This document shows positions 31,769-45,188 of a DNA stretch of 64,000 nt, piece by piece. How positions within the stretch are numbered: the stretch's first letter is position 1; every line of letters starts with the position of its first letter. Origin of the DNA: Maratus speciosus (taxonomy: Eukaryota; Arthropoda; Arachnida; Araneae; Salticidae). Under the pieces are notes generated by a model. The model did no database searches, had not been told where the DNA came from, and worked only from the letters and a program-made list of their open reading frames with translations. Where the stretch lies: assembly GCA_963932465.1 (NCBI GenBank), contig OZ010800.1, positions 94,166,807 through 94,230,806 of the forward strand. The letters run 5' to 3'. A program made the position numbers and the translations under genes.

Positions 31769-32167
31769 TTACTTTATACAATTTAATATATCATCTGCTA
31801 CACTCAATGGCATTTTTGTTACAGGAGCTTTCAACTGATGTCCGAATGCTGATCTAGGTACTACTGATCCGTAGACATTTTACAATATTCTGGTACGCAG
31901 CTAGTTTTTAAAGTTGTTAACAACAACACCTTGTAATATTTTACTGTGACGTTGAATATGTGCCGCCGGAAGTGTTTCAATCAGGGATTTACCTTTTTGA
32001 GGTAGTTCAAAATTAAATAAATCCCTCGACATAAGACTAATAATTATCACGTCATGTTCTTCATTTCCATTTAAATTTTCTTCGTTTTCCGATATATCAG
32101 CATTATAGGGAATAAATAATTTCAAAATGAATCTGATGAGATCGCCCATATTGATTATATTTAGCAA
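31769..32167 (-). pseudogene. possible decayed coding remnant of unknown family
   Basis: An 88-codon open segment (from 32167) continues in the same frame through two stops (31903-31901 and 31882-31880) for a further 43 codons. The residues after the stops (YGSVVPRSAFGHQLK, APVTKMPLSVADDI) look protein-like. The N-terminal half has acidic NGNEEHDVIIIS and later KGKSLIETLPAAHIQRH. I recognise no domain. It could be an old transposon gene or dead exon; chance cannot be excluded. Confidence 0.3.
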
Positions 32168-32369
32168 TCAAATTACAGTTTCTAGCATTATATCTTTCTT
32201 CATTTATTTTTTTTATTACGGTTTAATTGAAAAATTATTACACTTTTAACCTGATAGATCACTAGTTTAACAACAAATATATATACATATTAATACATGG
32301 AAATCATTCCAGAGAGACACCATATGATCTCTATATGATCTCTATCTCTGATCACCATATGATATTATG

Positions 32370-34041
32370 ATCTCTAAGAAAATTTTCTAAGTAATTCGAA
32401 ATTTAAAAGGGGTGAAAATGGACGAAAAACATTCTAAAAAAACATTCTAAATTGCGATTTCTACGCAATCTCGGAAAGTACCCAACCGATTTCAAATATA
32501 ATTGTTGGAAATTGATGATAACAGCCCTTGCAATAACAGCTCCAATATAATGATGATAACAGCTCCAATATAGGATCTACTTCATGTCAGTGTCACTACT
32601 ACCTTGCTGTTGCATTTAAAAAAAAAACGTTCTAAATTGTGATTTTTGTGATACTGAAGGGGCTAGCAACTTGAAATTTGGTATGGTAATTACTTATGAG
32701 ATGTAAATACCCTCTGAGAAGAGTTCCTTAAAATTTTTAAATTATAAAAGGGGGAAAATGAACGAAAAGCGCTCTAAATAGCGATTTTTACGCAATCTCA
32801 CCAAATATAAACCGATTTTAGAAGTAATGGTTTCAAATTGATGGTGACAGTCACCGCTCCAACATAACCTATATTTTACGTTGTTGTCACTACCACCCGG
32901 GGGTTACAGGAGCAAAAAATGTTCCAAACTGCATTTTTGTGTTACTGAGGGGTCTAAAATTTAAATTTGGAATGGTAATTGCTTCAAAGATGCAAATGCT
33001 TTCTAAGAATTCTCGAAAGAAAATTCCAAATTTAAAAGGATGAATGATCTAAAAGCGTTCTATAAGCGTTCTAAATTACGATCTTTATTCCATCGTGTGA
33101 AATACGAAACCGATTTCAAACATAATGGTTGCAAATTGATTGTGGTAGATCCTGCTCAAACATAAGCTATATTTTATGTCAAGGATTGCAGGAGCAAAAA
33201 ACTTTCTAAATTGCGATTTCTGCGGTACGGAAGAGGCTAGAAACATAACTGTAGTTACTCAGCACGGTATTTACTTATAAAATATAAATGTCCTCTAAGA
33301 ACAGTCGAAAACAAATTCGAAGTTAAAAAGGGGTGGAGCGAAAAGCATACTAAGAGTCCTAAATTACGTTTTCTATGGAATCTCATGAAATAATAAACCG
33401 ATTACAGTAGTTATTGGTTGCGAATCAAGAGTGATAGTCCCTGATCCTATACGGGCTATATTTTATGCCTGTGTCACTACCACCTGGTTAGCAGGAACAA
33501 CAAGAAAGCCTTTAAAAATATATAAATCACGTTTTCTATAGCATATTAGGAAATACCAACCAATTTTAAGGTTAATGTTGGCAAATTAATGGTGATAGTC
33601 TGCGTTTCAACATTTTTCGAGACATTCTATTTCAACTCTGTTTCGGCATTTATGTTGGTGCCACTAACACCAGAGAAGTGGTAGACTTAGACAAGAAGCT
33701 TGGAATTTGACATGATGGTTAATTTTAAGATGTAAATGTGTAAGAGGGTTTCTAAAAAATTCAAAGCTTCAAATGAATACTGAAATGAGCGTATGAAATG
33801 AGCATAAAAGTCTCAAAATTCATTCTAAATTATCATTTAATTAGAATTAGTATTAGTTCTTCTTATTAATTAAAATATCATTTCTGTCTATTTCACTTTT
33901 ATAATGAAGTTTAGTCAAACTGTCGCTTAATTTGTAATTTTTGAATTATTTCAAAAAGTGTTCATCTAATAAAAAATAGTCATGCAAATATCACTTGGTA
34001 TATTTCAATTATTACGCGAGCAAAGCCGTGGGGTTTTCTAG
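32370..34041 (+). mobile_element. non-autonomous Helitron 2, 5'-truncated
   Basis: Joins the Helitron 1 sequence within a unit (TTCGAAATTTAAAAGGGGTG). It carries about five ~300-bp units, marked by GCAATCTCGGAAAGTACC-like sequence near 32463, 32791, 33087, 33375 and 33539. It ends TTACGCGAGCAAAGCC...TTTTCTAG at 34041, with the same 3' hairpin as Helitron 1. Confidence 0.78.
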
Positions 34042-35666
34042 TAATATTATAAACAAGTAAAAATTGTTTGTTTGTGTGTTTGTTTGACGTAATCTCTGGA
34101 GCTACCGAACCGATTTTAAAAGTATTGATATCAAAATGATTGTGTTAGTCCCACTTAGAAAATAGGCTGTATCTTATGTAGTTTCCACTTACCCAAAGGC
34201 GGTGCAGGAGCAGAAAGCGTCCTAAAATGCGATGTTTGTGTTACTGAAGGGTCTAGACATTGGAATGAAAGTTATTTATAAGATATAAATGAAGTCTAAG
34301 CATATTTCTTAAAACATTCAAAATTAAAAGGAGGGGGGGGGGGGGGCGAAAATGCGCAAAAAGCGTTCTAAAAAACGTTGTAAAGAGCGATTTCTTGGCA
34401 ATCTCAGGAAGTAACGAACCGATTTAAAAAATAATGGTGTCAAAATGATGGTGACAGCCCTTGCTCTAATATAGGCTATATTTTATCTTGGTGCCATTAC
34501 CCCCAAAGGCGGTGCAGGAGCGAAAAACGTTCTAAAAATGCGATTTTTCTGGTAATGAAGGACATAGTAACAAGCGATTTGTAATGGTAGTTATAAAACA
34601 CAATAATCTTTAAGAACATTTCTTAAAAAAATCGAAATTTACGGATTGCGATAATGCACGAAAAGCATTCTAAAAACCTTCTAAATGGCGATTTCCATGC
34701 AAACTTAGAGATTAAAAAACCGATTTCGAAAGTAGTGGTTGGAAATTGATCATGTCAGCCTATGCTTCAACATAGGCTCTACTGCATGTTGGTGTCACTA
34801 GTACCTGGAATTCGCAGGAAGAAAAAACGTTGTAAATTGCGATTTTGGTGACATTGAAGAGGCTGGAAACTTTATGATATGTTTGTTACTTATAACATAT
34901 AAATGCCCTCTAAGAACTGTCGAAAATAAATTCGGAATTTAAAAGAGGTTAAGCGAAGGAAAGGGCAGAAAAACGTACTAAAAAAGTCCTAAATTACGAT
35001 TTTTATGCAATCTCAGGAAATAGTTAACCGATTACAAAAGTAATGGTTGCGAATCAGTGGTGACAGTCTCCGATTCCACAGAGGTTATATTTTATGCCAG
35101 TGCCTCTACCACATCGGTTTGGCAGGAGGAACAACAATTGTTGTAAAAAAAGCCTTTAAAGACTTTCTGAATTACCATTTCAATGGAATATTAGGAAATA
35201 CCAAACCGATTCAAAATTAATGTTGCTAAATTAATGGAATTTGGCTTTTTTAATGGCTAAATTAAAACATTTTGTGTCTCAACATTTTATGATAGTACCA
35301 CTGCCGCCAGAGAAGTGGTAGACCGATAGACAAGAAGTTTGAAATTTGAGATGATGGTTATTTTTTAGATATAAATGTGTATTAAGAACGGTTTATTCAA
35401 AACTTCAAAAAAAAAAAATACTGAAATGAGCATAAAAGTTTAAAAATATTTTCTAAATTATCATTTATTTAGTTTTAGTTCATTTTATTAATTTATGTCT
35501 GATTTGTGCCTAATGCAGTGTAATAATGAGGTTTAGTTAAACTGTGTTTTAAATAGTAATTTTGAATTATTCCTAAAAGTATATTTTTTTAAAATAAAAG
35601 TTAGACATTTGAATATCCCTTGGCATATTTCCACTGTTACGCGAGCAAAGCCGCGGGGTTTTTTAG
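34042..35666 (+). mobile_element. non-autonomous Helitron 3, fused to Helitron 2
   Basis: Begins TAATATTATAAACAAGTAAA directly after the CTAG of Helitron 2, lacking the first bases of the usual TCTATAC start. It has about five units (34088, 34398, 34697, 35006, 35183) and ends TTACGCGAGCAAAGCCGCGG...TTAG (C to T change) at 35666. A G-run of about 14 lies near 34327-34346. Confidence 0.76.
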
Positions 35667-36006
35667 TAAGCGTATAAATTAATGTTCTCTACAACGTCCG
35701 AAGCGGTCAAAATGACAGCTATAGATATTCTAATGAACTTCTGTGCAATATCATTCTCATTATTCTCATCTTTATTTCATTGGCACGTGCACCTGAATGA
35801 AGGAAAATTGTAGAGGGATTTCTTTATTTTGTGCATCTGCTTGGTTTGTTTGACTAGCGAGCATTGTTTTTCAGTCGTACATCAGCTTGTATTCAGTGCA
35901 CTTGTAATTAAATATGAGTCGGTGAAATTCTCGTGTTTGAAGCGGGGAAAATTACACGTCTGAGATTTATTTCAATGTTTTGTGATAAAGGATTGAATAT
36001 TGAGGA

Positions 36007-36790
36007 GTGTTTTGTTTAGCCCTACTTCATCAAGTCGATGACAATTGTAGTGATGATGCTGAAAATAGTGATTCCAATTTCAGGATTTCTGAAAAAGAAA
36101 TTCCCGATCAAAGCTCGAACTCATTCGAAGAACAGATAAATGTTGAAAATTCCTCGCAACAATTAATTGGTTGTTCTCAAAATGTAAATCTCACTTCTCC
36201 AGATGGATCTCAATGAATAATATTTCATCAAAGTGGTATTATTTCTGTGAGGTGTGCCTCACGAAACTTTTTGAGAGAGAAAAAAAAAGATCTACACTTT
36301 ATGTTAAGAAAAATATTGGCGGAAATGAAGTTTCATCTTGACGTTTGTTGTTTTCCGAATCCATGTTGAAACATATTCAAAAATGTACAATCGAAGAAAC
36401 TTACCGATAATTTAATTTAGATCTTTGGAGAATTTCTTTGGAAGAATTGAATGTTTTTATTGAACTACAGTGCGCAACAGTTACAATGTGCTAATGATCA
36501 TTTCGAAGAAATTATATGGTTTCTTTGGTTTTACGTTCAATCAACTTGTTCGAATCGTAGAAGAAACTACAAATCTACTCTTATTTTTCAGTTATAGACA
36601 CATTTTAAGAAAAATTTTCATCTGCGTTTTATAGTAGGGGAAACTATAGGAATCGAAGAACAGCTGCTGCCATATAAAACACGTTGTAAATTTAAACAGT
36701 ACGTGGCAATCAAGCCTGATAAATATGGCTTTAAGCAGGCCTATCTATCAACTGAACTACCTTGGCTATATTCAGCCTTAAACTGAATAC
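36007..36790 (+). pseudogene. piggyBac-like transposase remnant
   Basis: An acidic N-terminal segment (DDNCSDDAENSDSN, from about 36040) is typical of piggyBac transposases. Past several stops, LWRISLEELNVFIEL (about 36421-36468) matches the early transposase core. GIEEQLLPYKTRCKFKQY followed by KPDKYGFK (about 36650-36735) matches the conserved segment around the DEQ(L/M) region with its GR/R...KPxKYG pattern. Later catalytic motifs are not readable. The coding part is broken by many stops and shifts. CGAAGCGGTCAAAATGAC near 35697 resembles subterminal piggyBac sequence, and TTAA occurs at 35679-35682, so the left end may be there. The right end is uncertain. Confidence 0.68.
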
Positions 36791-37194
36791 TCATATATCT
36801 TGGCAAGATTGCCTTCATAACCAGATGTAATATTGCCATGAACGAATACCGCGTGGCAAGAGTAATCCAGCTAAATACGAAAGAGTATTGAAGCATCGAC
36901 ACATGAGTCTCTTTCCTCTCACGCTTTTCACAGGATTTTGGTTTATGGTGATGTTCTATTTAGTTCGAGTGTCACAAAAATAGAACAAGGATATAAAAAA
37001 AGCACGACAGTGCATCCTAAATCCGGACATACTAACATGAAACCCTATTAAAACGGAACCTGTCTCTAACAGAATACTGCCTTAAATGTTGAAATTTCAT
37101 TTTTTCTGCCGTACAATTACACCTGCTCTGACAAAATCCTGTTTAAAATAAAATTTTTCTCGTCTGACTTGCGATTGCGTCTTCACAGGTTTGT

Positions 37195-37560
37195 TTAACC
37201 CTCATATTTTTTTTAATATACTTTTACAATAATTAAAGCATGTAGAATAAAGCTACTTCGCTTTTTAAAACTTATATTATTTCTCTTCAAAAATAGTGCA
37301 ATATAAAATAAAGTGGGTTAAGCCTCCCATATAGTGGGTCAACCCACCCATATGTGGGGAGCCTTGACCCATTATTTTTCATGATTAAAATTAATCATTT
37401 TTCAAATTTCTTATATGTTACACTTATGCAGCAATTTTATTTTTTCATAACTGATTGTATAACGAATAAAATGATACATAAACTTTATTCTACGTTCAAT
37501 ATTTAAAAAATAAATAAACATTTTGCAAAAAAGCGGGTCAACCCTCCCTAGTCTCCTCTA
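37195..37560. repeat. inverted-repeat cluster with TTAA and GGGTCAACCC motifs
   Basis: TTTAACCCTCATA (37194 on), AGCCTCCCATATAGTGGGTC with CCACCCATATGTGGGGAGCC (about 37321-37370), and GCGGGTCAACCCTCCCTAG (about 37532-37550) look like ends of a TTAA-targeting element. The arrangement is not resolved into one element. Confidence 0.35.
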
Positions 37561-39007
37561 CTGTCTATTTTTTGGACATTAGATGTTTAATTTTTATTAA
37601 TTTCCACCTGGTAAATGTGGTACAGATAAGGATTAGGAATTATAATATTTAACATTTTACGTGTCCTGAAGTCCAGTAAAAGCTGATGTGTTCCATAAAT
37701 CCATTGAGACCGATGGCCAATGATTAATAAAAATAAATATCACAAGGGATACTCTGCGCATTTTTTCAAAATATTTTTTTTAATATTATTGCAATCACAA
37801 GGTTCAAAAGATTTCATACAGGCATTTAACAAGAGAAAATATATTTTTTTAAGTTATTTGTACGTAGACATGAAGCAAGGTATTGAGACGCTTACAAAAG
37901 TTTCCCAACACACGTTTCAATCGTAGACGAAATTACGTTATTTTGAAACTAATCAATAACATACTATTATATGGGGAGAAAGAAATGACAAGAGACCTGC
38001 AAACGTATCTGCTAATGATAGATATGAAAAGCTGTTTAGATATAATTACGAATTTTAATGACAACAAGATTAAAACTTCATAATTAGAACTCTGAGAAAT
38101 TATCCACTCTGAGTCTATCCACCACATCCATAGGAAAGGGGAAAAGGAAGAGCTAAAAATAACAAGTTGGTGCCGCAATATCACGCTATAAACATTAAAA
38201 AAAGCTATAAGTGTAAGTAACAATTAAATAATTTTAAGGTTGCAAGAACTTTGAAAACAAAGAGTGCTATTCGTAAAAAGTTTAGAGGTAGTCCACCTGG
38301 ATAAATTATGATTACGAAGAGAAATTAGCTTTGGGAACGAACTTTTTTGTCGGTTACCGGCGAATAAAAATCTCTTCTTCTTTATTTTATTAAAAAAGTG
38401 CTATACGGTTGAAGAATTATTAAGGATAATTAAAATTAAAGTTTAACTTTAAGAAAATAAGAAAGATATGAAATAAATATTTTTTGTAACTTGACTATTA
38501 AAAAAATAATAGTAAGAATATTATATTCGGGGAAGGGGTGGAGCAATTTCTAAAACGAATTAAATTGAAATGGAATAAGTCAAGTTAATTTTCTTTCACA
38601 ATAATCAATGGAAAAACTATATTTACCAAATTTTAGTAAGATTTTTTTGAAATTTCATGAATATTTATATGAATTTTTATTGAAGATGAATCTTTAAAAA
38701 AATTACTGAATACATTAAAGTCTTCATTACATAAAAACCACTTTTGTAGTTCCGTAATGATTGTAAAATACACCGATTGCTGTAAGCACTTATTTCTTTT
38801 CAAATATTCAGTTACGTGTAGCACGCTTTAATATTTTATTCCTTGTGTGAGATAAGATTTTCTAATCACTTCCTTAGTTTGGATCTAAATAAGAACACAA
38901 AAAAACCCCTTTTACCTCTTTACTTCATTTTAATGTATACAATGTATAGACTTTTACAAAACGTTATTTAGTTACATTAACAGTAACTGTTTAGTGCATT
39001 AGATTTG
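37561..39007. other. AT-rich interval without a gene
   Basis: Only short open frames without domains are present (37720-37926, 37883-38083, 37933-38223 minus, 38633-38824 minus). I call none of them. Confidence 0.5.
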
Positions 39008-39009
39008 TA

Positions 39010-40139
39010 CAGTCATCGAAAAAATGTGAACACCCTTTACTAATCCTGCATCAAATTATTATAGAAGAAAGTTACATGTACCAAACGATTGGAAATCTAG
39101 TCTACGTTTAAATGATGTATATAAAATTTGCTTAGGATGTTGCGGGGCATTTACATATAAAAACGAACTCAAACTTTGTTTTTTTTTTTCATTATCAATA
39201 TTAAAGTTTGACACTATAAATAAATTCTACACCTTTCAATTAGCTTAACAAAAAAGTTGAATTCGAACGATTAGTTTCAGAGAAATTTATTATTTTAAAT
39301 GAGACTATTTTAGGGGCTGTATCCAAATTGAAGTTCAGTCCTCGATTGTTGAAATGCTACAGAATAACTATGTCACTTTTATTAATGTATTATTTCTTGA
39401 CTTTAGTTCGTATATGACAATTTCACTTGCTTAATATGTTTCGACTATTGCCAGCCCAAATGTCTAAAAAAAATGAGTAAAACAATTATATATTTTTTTA
39501 AATTATGCTTTCCTGCACATCACAGATGGCCCCTTAAACCATCATTTTCACTTTTTTTAATTATATTTCGAAAACTACTCGGAGAAAAAATGTGAAATTG
39601 AGAATTCGCATCAAGCAAGATATAATAATTATAAATCCATCAAACAAATCGTAGGTTTCAATTTATATATTTTTTAATATTAATTTCATAATTAATAATT
39701 CACATTATTAAATTTTTAAAATTAAAATTCAATGTATTTATGTTTGGGTTTCTAAGTATTATAACCAATCAAAAACATTATCACATTAGGGTTACATTTT
39801 CAGGAGATATTAATAAAAATATGAAAATGTACTGTAATATTAGAAGCTCTAAATTTTGAATGTGTATAATTCAAAAACGTGTTGTCCAAATGACTTAAAA
39901 TTTCTTTTCTAGGTATAATTCAAAAAGAAGATTTCAATTATTGTGTCAAAATTGGTTGTTGCCTTTGAAAAAAATAATGCTTGGTCTGGTTTGAATTTAT
40001 AGATGACCCCGTAACCAAATTGTATATACAGCATTTACAAGTAGAATTTATTTCCAGTCGTTTGGTGCCAGTAACTCATTCTGTTATAATTAATTGCAGA
40101 GTTAGTAGGGGGTGTTTACTTTTATCTACTTTATGACTG
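39010..40139. mobile_element. Tc1/mariner-like element, non-autonomous or decayed
   Basis: The terminal inverted repeats of about 40 bp start CAGTCATCGAAAAAATGTG with GAACACCC, and on the other strand CAGTCATAAAGTAG with GTAAACACCC. TA lies on each side (39008-39009, 40140-40141). The 1130-bp interior shows no readable transposase. Confidence 0.7.
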
Positions 40140-40141
40140 TA

Positions 40142-41647
40142 CATAAAAATCGTTTTGTAATTTTTTAATAAATACAAGTGACTTCATGTAGATTTTAAGC
40201 ATAAAATATGTTATTCATTTATTTAAAAAATTTTCATTATGCAATGGTTGACCGTCCCATTTTAAATCTAAACTACATTCCGCATATGTCTTTATTTATT
40301 TAAATATAGCTTTAATATTTAAATTGTGAATTAATTTAAAACTTTTGATGATGAATTCTTAATTTTTATAACATGTTTTAAAATTAATTAGTGCTACTCA
40401 CATTATGTTTTTACAAAGAAAAATAGTCCAACTTTAAATTTAAATCTAGATCTCTGCAGCGGGAATAAAATATAATTTAATTACACCAGGTGTTGAATTA
40501 TTTCATCTGAATGAGAATTTCAATGCATTTGTATAAAAAATATACTGGAGCTAAATTAAATAAGAATTTATACTAAAATCATTTTCCTGAGTATCATTTA
40601 AATGCGCTGTTTTATTGAATAAGACATGTTGATTTTAATATTTTTAAATAAATAAGGGCTATAAAAGGGCTTTTTGCTATAAAAAATTTTCTTTTCATAT
40701 AGTCTCATTAAAGTTGCGTTATTTTCTAAAAGGGTATATTTGGATGCGGCTTAATGACTGATTTTTTTTTTTAATTATAAATATTTCGCGTGTTAAAAAA
40801 TTTGTATCTTAAATTAATCAGCGTAGAATGCTATACATCATTAGGTGGTGAACGTAAGAAGATTTTAGAACTATAAAGACTATTTATCAAAAGTAACAAA
40901 AACTATGATAGTTTATTCTGTTTCACCCGCATTTCTCTTAGGAAATGTTTAACAGACAATTTTTCGAGATAAGTTTAATATAGAAATTAAACCAAAAATG
41001 TATAAAGACGATTTTTATTCTAATAATTCTTTTCGAAATAAATTTACGATTTATTTTTTGCTATTCTATTTATATATATCTCGGAATGTTTATTATTGAT
41101 GTAGGAATAATGTACAGAATTAAGAATTTTAATTAATTTTAATTCCCTTATATAAAAAACTATTTCGATAATTTATAATAAATTCATTCCTATAATTTTT
41201 CTTATATTATTTTCCTACATATTGAAACGCATTAGTAAAAAAAAAAAATATTCAGCATAACATATCGAATGTATGATTTGTTTAAAGTGTCTAAATAAGA
41301 AGATTATCTGATACTATGTATATTATAAGGTACTGCGGAGCTTAAATAGATACATTTCCCGTCTTTGAGGTGTGTAGGTTTCTGTCAAATATGTAATATT
41401 GCACTTTAAAACATTGCACATTTAATAAAAAACATTATACAGGACGCCTGATCTACAACAACTAAACTTACAGTAACATAGGTTTTACAAAGCAAATATC
41501 AAGACAGGGTTAGGACCTTAAAACTAGTGTTCTTAGTTCTCTTTTGAAGGGGGGGGGGGATACATGGATAATGAAACAGACTAAAAATGACTTAAGTGTA
41601 CAATTACGTATGTTTTCAAACTTTGATAAGAAAAAAATATATATAAT
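40142..41647. other. AT-rich interval without a gene
   Basis: No gene or element recognised. A G-run lies near 41549-41558. Confidence 0.55.
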
Positions 41648-42384
41648 ACTAGCTGAAGTACCCGGCGTTGCCCGGAATTTTAAGAATGTTTGTTTTGAAA
41701 ATTCAATTTCAAAATTAAACATAGAGCTTTAGGGACCTAAATCATTGTGGAAATTCTAATATCTACGCATACACGCACGTATACATATGGAATAGATTTA
41801 TAAATGGCGAAAACAAATTCAGGGAACCTCAAAATGTTAAATATGTCAATATTTCCATAATCCGGTTTTTATCATGTTTCAATACGTTTTTTCAAACTCA
41901 TATGACGTTATATTTTCACTTACTGACGTCCATTATATTTCCAATGAGACGTAATATTCACTTTTTAAAAATTTGTCAAAGTATTTATTTCATTTTCATT
42001 TTCCACGTGGATATCTTGCGATAGAAGAGTTATGGCGTAATATTTACTTTTTATGTTATTCGCCAAACTATTTATTTCATTTTCCTTTTTCACGAGGAGA
42101 TCTCGCAATAGAAAACTAATTGTTGTAGTAAGAATTTTATTGTGGGTTTTTAATTGTTGCCAGCTGTTATAACGAAAAAATTTTTAATTTGATATGAAAT
42201 TTCTGTTATATTGGTAGTTTTTTATTATATAAAAATTAACTGTAAATTATTTCTACTCCGGATTACTTTAGTTGCCTCCGCCGTATTTTAATAAACACAT
42301 ACGTAACATTTCACAATTATGGCTTCCAAACTGTGGATTTGTATAGAATTACAGACAGACAAATTTTCATTTTTATATATTAGA
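41648..42384 (-). mobile_element. complete small Helitron, 737 bp
   Basis: On the minus strand it starts TCTAATATATAAAAATGAAA with a following TCTGTCTGT motif, and ends CCGGGCAACGCCGGG, then TACTTCAGCTAG and T. This gives the TC...CTAG(T) ends with a CCGG/CCGG hairpin about a dozen bases before the terminus. Host A precedes the start. No coding capacity. This class of 3' end is widespread in arthropod genomes. Confidence 0.85.
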
Positions 42385-42688
42385 TTTCGATAGTTTTAAG
42401 TACCCCTTTCATTAACCATGTAAAATTTTGAGCAGTATATGTAAGTCGAAAATATTGGTCACATAAAATAATTAAAGAACACATTTAGCAGAATGTAAAA
42501 TTGCTTCTGGACAAAAAAAGCTTCTTTAGTTAATGATGGGAGGTAATGAACTTATCTTTCGACATTTACTTTGAATTAAGAAAAATTATTCCAGTGCTAA
42601 TTATGAAAATTTTAAGACTGTCTAGATTAACAAAAATTTTTTACATAAATCGTCTCGAAACGAATAATTGTAATTGACTTTTTATTAA

Positions 42689-43269
42689 GGGGACCAGGTA
42701 AGTGAAATTCGGGAAAAAAATCGATTTTTACTCTCCTAGATCATTAAATAATTTAAACATTTATCTTTCCAACGATGTAACACACATGTTTATAGATTAA
42801 AAAAAAATTGTTGGAATTATTCATTCTCTCTAAGAGTTATTCACAGCTTAATGGCCATTTAAATATTTAATTGACTTATTGTCAAAACTTGGACTTTTCA
42901 TGTTTGTGTTCCTTTTTTTCAATATCTATTAAACTTAAGATCTCATTTTTTAAAATTACTTTTATCATGTTATATTGTATACACAGGAATTTAATGATTC
43001 GTCTAGGATTATGTATTTTATGCGATGAAATCTTACCAAAAATGTTAATTTAAAAATGCCTTTCAATAAATAATTAATTAATTTTCATGTTCACTTAGAA
43101 AGAAAATGGTTTGTTAAAATACGTAAAGCATGTTACTCAAACTAATCTAAAAATTTTGGAGCTCTATCTTTCACCATTTTTGAGAAAAAGGTGTTTTGGT
43201 ATATTGGGTATAATTTGGTATAATTTTGGTATATTTTAACATGGCGGAGATAGAGCTTTTCCTGTCCCC
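42689..43269. mobile_element. TTAA-associated MITE, 581 bp
   Basis: The left end GGGGACCAGGTAAG follows TTAA (42685-42688). The right end, read on the other strand, is GGGGACAGGAAAAG, followed by TAAA, an imperfect TTAA. Open frames inside are short. TTAA duplication suggests a piggyBac or Kolobok relative; the superfamily is not resolved. Confidence 0.45.
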
Positions 43270-43272
43270 TAA

Positions 43273-45188
43273 AAACAATTTAACAATTTGTACAATAAAT
43301 ACTACCTCCTAATCCTAAAATCCATCGTTTGAAATCATTCTTTCCTCTCATTCATTGTTTATTATTATTTTCATTTGTTCCATCGTCCACTAATGTTATT
43401 TCGAAGAGTTTCATTAAACGCTGTATACGGACAACCTTATATAATAATTAGTGGGATCTGCCTCCTGCGAGCTACGCCCGCCAACCCCCGTTCAGACTTT
43501 AAAAAACATGGTAATGTGCATTATTTAAAAAAATATTAACAGTTTATAGAAGATTGAATTATATTATCAAGAACAACGAATATTTTCAGTAATCGGGTTG
43601 TCATGATTTTCTGTTTGAATGGGGTATTTTTCGATTACCATAGCCTCTTCCATTGATGTCGCTACCGCTGTCGGTTGCTTTTGGAATTAATAAACAAAAC
43701 GAGTTACACATTTGAAAATCTCCTTGTATAAAATGGTCAGTTTAAAATGTTTATTTCTTGTTGCAGATAGAAATAATAGTAAACATTTAGATACAGATCT
43801 GAATACATTTTTCACTGGATACAGATATGAAATTTAACATATATTTTCTGAAAGGAAGAAACTTTTTGTCCATTTTTTGAGATGTATTTTATTCTTATTC
43901 GTCGGGATGTTTCATTAATAAACGTAGTATGGATAAGACATTGCAAGTTATTTTTTTTTATTATTAAGGTTACAAATGTTAAAAATGCGATTTTCTCACA
44001 AAATTTGTATTTTCCCTTTATTCCATTTTCTTAAAGGCAAATTCCTTACCTTTCCAAATATATGCTTAATATTATTGTACTAAAAAGAAAACCTTAATTA
44101 TATTGTCTATGCATAGATAACATTATCATTTTAGGGGGGAGGGGTAGGTTCTGGCACATGATATCGCAATATATCTCTAGGGGGATGGGGGATTTGTCTT
44201 TTGATACAGTTATCATTTTTTATCTAACCAATTTTTTTTCTTTTTATTTGCTACTTGGTCTTTACATCAATATAGTATGTTATCTTTTTTAGTCTGTTAT
44301 CTATTTTTTTTTTTTTTTTGAAAATACAAAGTTATTATAAAAATCATTATAAATTTGTTTAATTCCAAAATATGGAATACCCTATCGTTTCGTATTCCTA
44401 TTCTTCTGTCACACGTGTATGCATATATAATCCGCTGTTGAACAAACCATATACGAAGTATGTTGGAAATTATACTTATGTTCGCTAATAAATAAAATAG
44501 AAAGTGAATCTTTTTTTTTTTTTTTTTTATATGAGCTTCTGTCAGCCCCGCACCGCCTGAGGGGCAAGTACAAGAAGACATTATTACTGTATAATGCATT
44601 ATGTAACAAAAAGTTATAATTAAATGCTTTTAAATAGTAACTATTTCTTTTAAGTATCGTGTTTCACTGTAAAGTAAAGTTCATTCAAACTAAAGTAAAC
44701 TTATTCTGTGTAAAGTGTCATTTCATGTAAGGTCATATGCAAAATGATATTTTATTGACTTCGCTTCATTTGACTAAAAAAACTATGCGAAAAATAAATG
44801 TAACCATATTCGTATATAACTCCAAACAACAAAAAAAAAAGAATCCAAAAAACATTAAAAGAACTTTTTAGAAATTTGTTAAGATGTAAGACAAGGGGGG
44901 GGGGGAGTCCAAAATTACCTAAAAGTTGATAACGTTACGTATGTACTACCCCTAAGGATTAAAATCAACTTGGCAGCTGCAAATTAAACCGAAGTGAATT
45001 TAAAAAAGCTGAAGAGAGAAGAAATTTCATTGTTTGTAAGATTTGTTTGCACTATAAAATGTAAATAATAATTGTTTCATGTTTAGAGAGTATTCGAGTG
45101 CCTTTATAAAACGTTTTTCATAAGTTTCTTTGAATAGAATTGGCGATACAAAGCTACTAAAAATTTCATGATTAAATATCATTTTTTA
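43273..45188. other. AT-rich interval without a gene
   Basis: No gene seen. There is a GC-rich patch CTGCGAGCTACGCCCGCC near 43466-43483, a G/C hairpin GCCCCGCACCGCCTGAGGGGC-like at about 44546-44566 (stem GCCCC/GGGGC), and T-runs at about 44307-44320 and 44511-44528. Confidence 0.5.
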
